A stretch of DNA of 19,058 nt from Armatimonadetes bacterium UBA1398 (GTDB taxonomy: Bacteria > Armatimonadota > Zipacnadia > UBA1398). The DNA is taken from positions 1-19,058 of the forward strand of contig DBQI01000011.1 in the NCBI GenBank assembly GCA_002305165.1, in the 5' to 3' direction. A program made the position numbers and the translations under genes. Shown here one piece after another: positions 13,768 to 19,058 of this stretch (positions are counted from its first letter, which is position 1; each line of letters opens with the position of its first letter). The notes under the pieces were generated by a model, which was not told where the DNA came from, searched no databases, and saw nothing but the letters and a program-made list of their open reading frames with translations.

Positions 13768-14394
13768 CTAAAGGGGCGCGAAGGCCCGGCTGAGACAGGC
13801 GGCGAGCTCCTGGGTGTGATCCACGTAGGAGACCCAGCGGCGCAAGGGGTCGCAGGGATCTCCCGAGTGGTCGATGTGCCAGTTGCAGTCCAGCACGGCG
13901 CACAGGGGATCCCCCCGAAGGCGCATGCGGAACCGGGACTCGCCACCGCCCTCCATGGGCGCGTTCCAGACGAGCTCGTGGAGTTCGAGCTCATCGCCGA
14001 AGGCCGCGGTGAGCCGCGGCCCCACGTGGACGATCTCCTCGAGATCCTCGAGGGACCGGAGCCTGGCCTCGAACACGGGATTGACGCCGGTGGCGGTGAT
14101 GTTCAGCGGCAGCATCTGTGCCATGGTGCGGAAGTTGGCGCAGAAGCTCGGGGCCTCGCATCCGAACCACGTGGGTCCGGTGAGCTGGAGTCGGGAGCCA
14201 TCGAGCACGGCCTCCCGGTCGTCGTCGAGGGCCCGCCAGATGCAGAGATCGACCATGTGCTCGGTGCGCTGGCGTTGCCCCTGGCGCAAGCCGAGGTGGT
14301 CCTCGATGCTCTCGAGCACCGTGGCGAAGTCCAGGCCTTCGTAGTCGAGCACGAGGACGAAGGCGGGACGCTTTAGAGTGACGACGGGATTCAT
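13768..14394 (-). CDS. Hypothetical protein after the large terminase gene
   Basis: This is a 208-residue soluble protein with no recognised family. It begins with a beta strand pattern (VVTLKRPAFVLVLDYEGLDFATVLE), has alternating strands and helices, two Cys-containing turns (WFGCEAPSFCANF; GDPLCAVLDCNWHIDHSGDPCDPL) and repeated LEDLEEIVH-like acidic helices. The ATG has GGAGG at good spacing, 54 bases past the terminase stop. It has no signal peptide or membrane segment. Position between terminase and portal, next to a zinc-ribbon membrane protein, gives no firm role; it may be a head-associated or accessory protein. The Cys/His group near residues 165-181 might bind a metal, but this is only a residue pattern. 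Confidence 0.6.
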   Translation of the reverse strand: MNPVVTLKRPAFVLVLDYEGLDFATVLESIEDHLGLRQGQRQRTEHMVDLCIWRALDDDREAVLDGSRLQLTGPTWFGCEAPSFCANFRTMAQMLPLNITATGVNPVFEARLRSLEDLEEIVHVGPRLTAAFGDELELHELVWNAPMEGGGESRFRMRLRGDPLCAVLDCNWHIDHSGDPCDPLRRWVSYVDHTQELAACLSRAFAPL

Positions 14395-14448
14395 CCTCTG
14401 CCCCTCCGTTGGCCCATGGGTTCTCCCACCGGGCGAGCCATCCTCCGG

Positions 14449-16047
14449 TTACCTCGCCCTGCCCGCGCGAGCCGTGACCACCGGCACACGCCGCGCCCGA
14501 TCCGCCGCGATGAGGGCGTACCCCAGGGCGTGGGCGTAGTGGTCCGGGCCCGTTCGCAGGTACCTGGCAGTACGCTCTCCCGTCCTCTCGTCCTCCTTCT
14601 CGACCTTGGCGATGGCGGTGAGATGCCGGATCAGCTCCTCGACATCGGCGTCGAGCCGGTCCGGCAGGGCGACCAGGCCCCGGAGCAGGTCGGTGACGAC
14701 CCGGTCCAGCGCCTCGGTGCGGTCCACGACGACGGTATCCCGGCCGGGGCGGAGGTCGGGCTCGCCGCGGTGCGCCTCGGCGTAGTAGCAGAGGGCGACC
14801 CGCCCCGGGAGGGAGCGGGCCAGGTCCCTGGCGGAGTGCTGGTTCGGCAGGCCGTCGATGACGCAGAGGGCCACTCCCTCGCGCTCGATGCGCCGGGCGA
14901 TCTCGGGGAAGCCGTCCACGACCCCGAGGTCGACGATGCGGGTCTCCCGCTCGGCGATCTCGAGGAGCAGCCAGTGCAGGATCTTCCCTTGGTCCACGCC
15001 CATGACGCGAAGGCCGCCGCCCGCCGCCCCGCGCTCGTGCTCGCCCATTGCCCGGAGCAGCTCGGCCCGGGTCAGGGGCATACGGTCGCCCGCATAGGGG
15101 ATGCCGAGCTTGCTGTTGTGGAACTCGGCCACATTGCGGGTGGTCTCGTACTCCTCGAGGATCTCGCGTGGCGAGATGGCGGTCGAGAAGAGCTGGGAGA
15201 GGTGGTAGCCGCGGCGCTCGGCGCGCTCGGGCGCGTGGGCGATCCACCGTCCGGCGCTGGGGTCGAGGGGTCCTCGCCCGCACCGGGGGCACCGCAGCTC
15301 CACGGCGCCGCCCCGCCGCCGCGCGAGGCACTCGGGGAAGGTGAGCTCGAGGACCACGCCGTCGGGGCAGCCGCACTCCACGTGCCAGTAGCGCTGGTCG
15401 GACCGCCGGAACTCCACGTCGATCCCGTAGTCGGGGAGGGTGGGCGTGGAGAGCTCCAGGATCCACTTCATGTCGCTGTGGGAGAGCCGCTCCCTGGCGA
15501 GTGGCTTGAACTCGGGCGGGCTCTCGTCCAGCTCGTCGAAGATGAGGAAGTCGGCGGGCACGCTCTTCATGCGGATGCCGCTCTGCATACCTCGGAAGTA
15601 GAGGACGGACCGTCCCACCTCGCGCAGGCCCACGTTGTCCGTCTTGCGCGCGCCCGTGTCGTCGAGCAGGCCGGCCTGCCGGAGGTCCTCCAGGGCCGGC
15701 GCGACCCGATGGCGGGAGAAGTCGCGCACATCCTGGTCGGTGGGGAAGAACAGGATGACGCAGACGCCGTCGCGGGTGACGCACGTGTACAGGGCTCGGG
15801 AGATGGCGAGCTCGGAGGCGCCCATCTGGGCGGCCTTCTCGATCACCACGTGGGGGTGCTGGTCGGCGTACAGGTCGCGGAGGTACTCGTGGCCCCCGAA
15901 GCTGAAGGGCTGGCCCCGGACGCGCCGGACCTTCAGGGCGAAGAGCTCGGGGCTGAGACGGCTGATGAGGGCGCGGGCCCGCTCGTGGCGCCGCGCCTCT
16001 GTCGCGAGGTCGAGGGCGTGCCACGGGAGTTCAGGCGTCTCGGTCAT
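14449..16047 (-). CDS. terL: Large terminase subunit (GpA-like)
   Basis: This 532-residue packaging motor pumps DNA into the prohead with ATP and cuts the genome. The N-terminal ATPase has the adenine/Walker A-like EKAAQMGASE at residues 70-79, as in GpA-type terminases (A-Q-x-G-x-S/T-E), and Walker B FLIFDELDE at 168-175. Cysteines at about 225-256 (ECGCPDG, RCPRCGRG) form the zinc-binding insert of the GpA group. The C-terminal nuclease has GVDQG near 350 and VIDGLPNQHS near 397, with acidic candidates D352 and D398, and an HYAHALGYALIAAD helix at the end. The start is the ATG at 16045-16047, overlapping the upstream gene by 17 bases, consistent with translational coupling since no separate Shine-Dalgarno is visible. 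Confidence 0.85.
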   Translation of the reverse strand: MTETPELPWHALDLATEARRHERARALISRLSPELFALKVRRVRGQPFSFGGHEYLRDLYADQHPHVVIEKAAQMGASELAISRALYTCVTRDGVCVILFFPTDQDVRDFSRHRVAPALEDLRQAGLLDDTGARKTDNVGLREVGRSVLYFRGMQSGIRMKSVPADFLIFDELDESPPEFKPLARERLSHSDMKWILELSTPTLPDYGIDVEFRRSDQRYWHVECGCPDGVVLELTFPECLARRRGGAVELRCPRCGRGPLDPSAGRWIAHAPERAERRGYHLSQLFSTAISPREILEEYETTRNVAEFHNSKLGIPYAGDRMPLTRAELLRAMGEHERGAAGGGLRVMGVDQGKILHWLLLEIAERETRIVDLGVVDGFPEIARRIEREGVALCVIDGLPNQHSARDLARSLPGRVALCYYAEAHRGEPDLRPGRDTVVVDRTEALDRVVTDLLRGLVALPDRLDADVEELIRHLTAIAKVEKEDERTGERTARYLRTGPDHYAHALGYALIAADRARRVPVVTARAGRAR

Positions 16048-16678
16048 GGGCGGCGGCGGCGAGGGCGTCTCGGATGATGGCGTCCTCTCGCTCGACGGTC
16101 CGGACGTAGGCGCTCCGGAGCCGCTCGCGGAGGGCGGGGTCGGGCACCTCGGAGAAGAGGCTCCCTTCGCTGGCGGCGAGGACGGCGGCGAGGGAGGGGT
16201 AGAGCTCGACGGGCGCGATGGCTTCGGCGGACGGGGCAGCCTCGACGCGGGCGAGGAGGTCGAGGTAGGTCTCGACGGCTTTGAGGAGCCCTTGGAGCAT
16301 CTTGGACGCTTCTCCATCAATCTTGTCACCTCTCTCCGCCTCGGCGCGCTTGGCGCGGAAGTAGGTTCGGAACTCCGCGGCGATGGCGTCGCGGAGGAGC
16401 TTGGGCAGCCGCTCGGGGGAGCGGAGTTCGGCGAAGGCGTCGCGCTCCAGGGGGCAGGGCTCGTTCGGCGCGGCGAGGTCGCATTCGCCCTCGCGAGGGC
16501 AGCCGGCACAGCCCCAGCGCCGGGTGTCCCGGGGAGCGCGGCGGGTCGGGGCCGGGGTTGGCGCGACCTCCACGATGGCGGGCAACTCGCGCCTCTGGCG
16601 GCGGATGGGCGTGGGCTCGCGGACGGCGGCGGCCTTGGCGTCACCCCCGGCCATCTTGTCGATGGGGTCCTTCCTCAC
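16031..16678 (-). CDS. Small-terminase candidate with Cys cluster
   Basis: This 215-residue protein begins with a basic, Pro/Ala-rich disordered segment (residues 1-50), followed by four cysteines at 57, 60, 66 and 75 (C-x2-C-x5-C-x8-C) that could bind zinc or an iron-sulphur cluster, then a helical middle (LLRDAIAAEFRTYFRAKRAEAERG; SKMLQGLLKAVETYLDLLARV) and a helical end. Its position immediately upstream of and overlapping the large terminase gene is that of the small subunit, which recognises packaging sites, and the helical oligomerisation-like centre fits. No typical helix-turn-helix was found. The start is GTG at 16676-16678, behind AAAGGA with nine-base spacing; an ATG at 16654 is an alternative. 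The role is inferred mostly from position. Confidence 0.55.
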   Translation of the reverse strand: MRKDPIDKMAGGDAKAAAVREPTPIRRQRRELPAIVEVAPTPAPTRRAPRDTRRWGCAGCPREGECDLAAPNEPCPLERDAFAELRSPERLPKLLRDAIAAEFRTYFRAKRAEAERGDKIDGEASKMLQGLLKAVETYLDLLARVEAAPSAEAIAPVELYPSLAAVLAASEGSLFSEVPDPALRERLRSAYVRTVEREDAIIRDALAAAAHDRDA

Positions 16679-16700
16679 GGGCGATCATCCTTTCTGCGTG

Positions 16701-17534
16701 TCAACGCTGGGCGCGGAGGGCGTCGTCGAGGCGGCGCATCACCTCATCGATGAGGGCATCGACAATGGCGGCTCCGCGGTCGCTCGGGGCCTGGAACTCG
16801 ACGATATAGCGCCTGGAACCGGCTCCGCCCATCGCCTCGGTGACGGCGAGGGGGGCGATGCGCTCGGCATCCCGCACCTCCCCGGCGATGGCCTGGCGGA
16901 CGCGATCCCGCACACCCGAGGGGGTTCCCCTCGGTGGCGGCTCGTAGCGCAGCCGGGCGGCCTGGGCGAGGGCCCGCTCAGCGTCGGGCTGCCGGCCCAT
17001 CTGGGCGAGGATGCGGGCCTCGTCCTCGAGGGCCCGCACCCGGGCATGGTGGAGGCGCTCCAGGTCCGACGACGGCGCGCGGAGGGCCCGGAGCAGGTCG
17101 GCGCGGGCGTCGAGGGCGTCCCGCCACCGGCGCACCTGGGTGAGGGCGTCGTCGTACGGCGCGGCGCGTATCTCCTCGGCAAGGAGGCCGATGCCGCTCC
17201 GCAGGGACTCGATGGCGCGGAGGGCCCGGAGGGCGGTGTCCTCGAGGCCCATGGCGGCGGCCCAGCGGGCGATCTCCCACTGGAGCCCCATCTCGCGCTC
17301 CATGTGCCCGATGCTCTCGCTCCGGGCTCGCGCCTGGGCGGAGGCGCTGTCGCCCGCTCGGCGCTGGGCGTCGGCCCGCCGTTGGGCGAGAATCCGGAGG
17401 CTCCGCTCGATGCGGGCCTGGTGTTGGAGGGTGTCCATGTAGAGCCTGGCCTGCTGGCCGGCCCAGCGCCTCCAGTCGGCTTGTTGAGAGACGCACGCGA
17501 ATCCGCGCGCGTTGTATGACGGCTTAGGTGGCAT
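16701..17534 (-). CDS. First gene of the phage operon, helical hypothetical protein
   Basis: This 277-residue protein starts at the ATG at 17532-17534, with AAGGAG upstream. It is almost entirely helical and rich in Arg, Ala and Leu, with coiled-coil stretches (for example QARIERSLRILAQRRADAQRRAGD and LEDEARILAQMGRQPDAERALAQAARL). The N-terminal 25 residues look unstructured. The C-terminal part (YIVEFQAPSDRGAAIVDALIDEVMRRLDDALRAQR) has a different, less repetitive pattern. It is the first gene of the leftward operon, 22 bases ahead of the small-terminase candidate. No family is recognised; by place it could be a packaging accessory, a nuclease-free terminase partner or a regulator. It has no membrane segment. 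Confidence 0.6.
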   Translation of the reverse strand: MPPKPSYNARGFACVSQQADWRRWAGQQARLYMDTLQHQARIERSLRILAQRRADAQRRAGDSASAQARARSESIGHMEREMGLQWEIARWAAAMGLEDTALRALRAIESLRSGIGLLAEEIRAAPYDDALTQVRRWRDALDARADLLRALRAPSSDLERLHHARVRALEDEARILAQMGRQPDAERALAQAARLRYEPPPRGTPSGVRDRVRQAIAGEVRDAERIAPLAVTEAMGGAGSRRYIVEFQAPSDRGAAIVDALIDEVMRRLDDALRAQR

Positions 17535-17666
17535 GACGGGCTCCTTGGGGGGGTGGTGAGAATCGCGCGTGTTACATGTATATAGAGGCACCTTTGGCGA
17601 AAACTCGGGGCCAAAAAGGGGGTTTTGGGGCGTGTCTAGGCCATGGGCCGCAACGATTTTCGGGCT

Positions 17667-17696
17667 ATTTTCGGCAAACGCGAGATTCCGTGTCAA
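17667..17696 (-). promoter_or_regulatory. Candidate leftward promoter of the phage operon
   Basis: On the minus strand TTGACA (plus 17691-17696) is followed after 18 bases by GAAAAT (plus 17667-17672). The -35 is a perfect sigma-70 consensus; the -10 matches four of six bases. The first operon gene starts about 130 bases downstream. One of the ATTTTCGG repeats overlaps the -10 element, so the site could be controlled by a bound regulator. Confidence 0.45.
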
Positions 17697-17711
17697 GTCA
17701 GTTCATCGACC

Positions 17712-17727
17712 GAAAATGGCCATTTTC
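17712..17727. promoter_or_regulatory. Perfect 16-bp palindrome, candidate operator
   Basis: GAAAATGGCCATTTTC is its own reverse complement; with one extra C the symmetry extends to CCG/CGG at 17710-17730. It lies between the two divergent promoters and just upstream of the leftward -35 element, a fitting place for a dimeric repressor or activator. No regulator gene is in the window. Confidence 0.5.
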
Positions 17728-17786
17728 CGGATTCAAACTGTCAACAAATCCACTTTGAGGAAATGAATCGGCTCTGATCCGAACGA

Positions 17787-17796
17787 TTTCGCGAAA
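17787..17796. repeat. TTTCGCGAAA palindrome next to helicase -35
   Basis: A 10-bp perfect palindrome, extended by CG on each side with one mismatched pair in between (17784-17799), ends directly before the TTGACA of the helicase promoter. It may be an operator, possibly related to the ATTTTCGG repeats further left. Confidence 0.4.
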
Positions 17797-17800
17797 ACGC

Positions 17801-17829
17801 TTGACATGCAAACAGATGTTCCATATGCT
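17801..17829 (+). promoter_or_regulatory. Sigma-70-type promoter of the helicase gene
   Basis: TTGACA at 17801-17806, a 17-base spacer and TATGCT at 17824-17829 match the housekeeping consensus in eleven or fewer of twelve bases (the -35 is perfect). The helicase ATG follows 20 bases after the -10 element, so the untranslated leader would be only about a dozen bases, containing the GGGAGGTG ribosome binding site. Confidence 0.7.
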
Positions 17830-17848
17830 TCCCGCGGGAGGTGGAAAC

Positions 17849-19058
17849 ATGCGCATCGCCAGTCTCGAAGCCTTCGGACTTTCAAGCCTGGTCATCCAAG
17901 CCCTCGAGGGGCGTTACGGTCCCGAACTGCTGCCCGTTCAGGAGCGGGCCGTGCGGGAGTTGGGCCTGCTCGAGGGGAAGGACGGGCTCATCGTCGCCCC
18001 CACGTCGGCGGGGAAGACCCTCATCGCCGAACTCGCCCTGCTCCGGGCCGTCCTCCAGGGCGGCCGGGCGCTCCTGGCGCTCCCGACCCGGGCCCTCGTC
18101 GAGGACAAGGTGGCGGACCTGGAGGACGCCTACGCGCACCTGGGACTGCGGATCATCGCGGGCACCCGCGACCGCCGAGAGCACGACTGGGCGCTGGGCC
18201 GGCGGGACTACGACGTGGCCGTGGTCGTCTACGAGAAGCTCGCCAGCCTGCTCGTCTCCCACCCGGACTATCTCGACGGCGTGGCTCTCGTGGTGCTCGA
18301 CGAGATGCAGACCCTCGCGGACCCCGTGCGCGGCTGGCACGGCCATTGGATCACGCACTGCCTGGGCGAGGCGAAGGAGGCTCGGGGGGCGCCCCAGGCC
18401 CTGGGTCTGACGGCGGACCGCCGCAGCGCGGCCTCCCTGGCGAAGAGCCTGGGCTGCCCGCTCCTGGTGGAGGAGGAGCGTCCCGTGCCGCTCCTGGCGG
18501 GGGTGTTGCAGGGCGGCGTCTTCCACTATCAGGAGTGGCGGAACGGGCCGTGGTCGCGGGAGACGTGGCTCCACGACGGGGCGCCCGGCGGCGAGTGGGA
18601 TGAGCCGGATGAGCGGCGGCGGAACGAGCTTCGGGCCTCGGCCCTGACGCTCCTGGAGCGGGGCTCCCGGGTCATGTGCTTCGTGCCCTCGAAGCGGGAG
18701 TGCCAGCGCCTGGCCCGGGAGATCGCCGAGGAGCTGGAGGCGGACGCGCCGCCGGTCTTGGAGCGGCTTCGGGCCCTGCCGCCGACGGTGTCCGCGGCAC
18801 ACTTGGCGCCGGTGTTGGAGCGGCGAGTGGCGTTCCATCACGGGGACCTCCCGACGGAGCTTCGGGCGGTGGTGGAGGAGGCGGCGCGGGAGGGCGAGCT
18901 GCGCTGCCTCGTGGCGACGACGACCCTGGCGGCGGGGGTGAATCTGCCCGTGGACGTGGCGCTCATCGACCCGCGGCGGTGGGCGTCCGGGGCGCGGGGC
19001 TGGGTGGCGGGGCGGGTGAGCGGCGCGGAGATGGAGGCGATGGCGGGGCGGGCGGGCC
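17849..19058 (+). CDS. Superfamily 2 helicase, Ski2/Hel308-like (partial)
   Basis: The ATG at 17849, behind GGGAGGTG, opens a frame that runs past the window end (403 codons seen). An ATP-dependent nucleic-acid helicase is indicated by LPVQERAV (Q31, Q-motif-like), motif I APTSAGKT at 50-57, LPTRALVEDK (Ia), motif II DEMQ at 151-154, GLTAD in place of the usual SAT of motif III, HHGDLP (about 330), motif V ATTTLAAGVNLP near 356-367 and the start of motif VI, MAGRAG, at the edge. The APTSAGKT and AAGVNLP forms are those of the Ski2/Hel308 group rather than RecG or UvrB. It is transcribed away from the phage operon from its own promoter. It may be a host repair helicase or part of a defence system; the missing C terminus prevents a decision. 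Confidence 0.85.
   Translation, partial: MRIASLEAFGLSSLVIQALEGRYGPELLPVQERAVRELGLLEGKDGLIVAPTSAGKTLIAELALLRAVLQGGRALLALPTRALVEDKVADLEDAYAHLGLRIIAGTRDRREHDWALGRRDYDVAVVVYEKLASLLVSHPDYLDGVALVVLDEMQTLADPVRGWHGHWITHCLGEAKEARGAPQALGLTADRRSAASLAKSLGCPLLVEEERPVPLLAGVLQGGVFHYQEWRNGPWSRETWLHDGAPGGEWDEPDERRRNELRASALTLLERGSRVMCFVPSKRECQRLAREIAEELEADAPPVLERLRALPPTVSAAHLAPVLERRVAFHHGDLPTELRAVVEEAAREGELRCLVATTTLAAGVNLPVDVALIDPRRWASGARGWVAGRVSGAEMEAMAGRAG

Larger units (their letters stand above)
464..17534 (-). mobile_element. Phage structural cluster (prophage, phage or GTA-like)
   Basis: About 17 kb with all genes on one strand in canonical phage order: packaging, head, tail and lysis. Intergenic gaps are mostly below 60 bases and several genes overlap, so it reads as one late operon starting near 17690. 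No integrase, excisionase, repressor, replication gene or att-like direct repeat is visible in the window. The right flank is a divergently transcribed helicase with its own promoter. Boundaries given are those of the recognisable phage genes, not proven element ends. Confidence 0.75.
17535..17848. promoter_or_regulatory. Divergent control region between phage operon and helicase
   Basis: This 314-base intergenic region is clearly more AT-rich than its surroundings and has no convincing gene. It holds divergent promoter candidates (17667-17696 leftward, 17801-17829 rightward), a perfect 16-bp palindrome at 17712-17727, a TTTCGCGAAA palindrome at 17787-17796, and repeated ATTTTCGG words at 17656 and 17667 with an inverted CCGAAAAT at 17710. 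These are plausible operator sites. Confidence 0.55.

Noticed and set aside
14416..16077. Plus-strand open frame opposite the large terminase gene
   Set aside because: No recognisable domain; the reverse strand carries terminase motifs.
17607..17647. Several G-runs, possible G-quadruplex, and a CCAAAA/TTTTGG stem
   Set aside because: Only three close runs of four or more G; the fourth is short and distant. The stem is weak and AT-rich.
1..19058. tRNA genes, rRNA, CRISPR arrays and insertion sequences
   Set aside because: No cloverleaf with CCA-type ends, no regular repeat-spacer pattern, and no transposase or terminal inverted repeats were found on reading either strand.

Overview
The window is GC-rich (by eye about two thirds or more G+C) with strong G/C at third codon positions, standard stop codons and clear Shine-Dalgarno sites before most genes. 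It is bacterial DNA holding a phage-type structural cluster. No gene identifies the host. A GC-rich environmental lineage is likely, but the phylum is open.

Layout. From about 17534 down to 464 every gene lies on the minus strand, in textbook phage order: a helical unknown protein, a Cys-rich small-terminase candidate, the GpA-like large terminase, an unknown protein, a zinc-ribbon membrane protein, portal, a signal-peptide protein, prohead protease fused to a scaffold-like region, a decoration-like protein, major capsid protein, head-tail connector, tail tube, tail assembly chaperone, a DNA methyltransferase, a tail hub-like protein, a small protein, two fibre/adhesin-like proteins, holin and amidase endolysin. 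No integrase, repressor or replication gene is visible. The element may be a late module of a larger phage or prophage, a decayed prophage, or a gene-transfer-agent-like cluster.

Points of special interest. (1) The tail assembly chaperone carries a perfect X_XXY_YYZ slippery heptamer (GGGCCCG) with an upstream Shine-Dalgarno-like stretch, and a 45-residue extension in the -1 frame fills the gap to the next gene. (2) No tape measure gene is present, and its usual place is taken by a DNA methyltransferase. (3) Left of the endolysin is a 54-residue peptide whose leader matches the Y/F-x2-P-x-L-x3-G pattern of lasso-type RiPP precursors. It is followed by the start of a gene with a signal-peptide-like N terminus that runs off the window.

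Right side. The AT-richer intergenic region 17535-17848 separates the leftward phage operon from a rightward Ski2/Hel308-like superfamily 2 helicase, which is cut by the window end. It holds a near-consensus sigma-70 promoter for the helicase, a plausible leftward promoter, and repeated ATTTTCGG/CCGAAAAT words with a perfect 16-bp palindrome, so it looks like a divergent control region.

How the genes work together. The terminase packages DNA through the portal into a shell built from capsid and decoration proteins and matured by the protease. The connector, tube, chaperone and hub build the tail. The fibre-like proteins contact the host, and holin plus amidase release particles. Several genes inside the block (methyltransferase, zinc-ribbon membrane protein, secreted protein) are not standard structural parts and may be accessory cargo.
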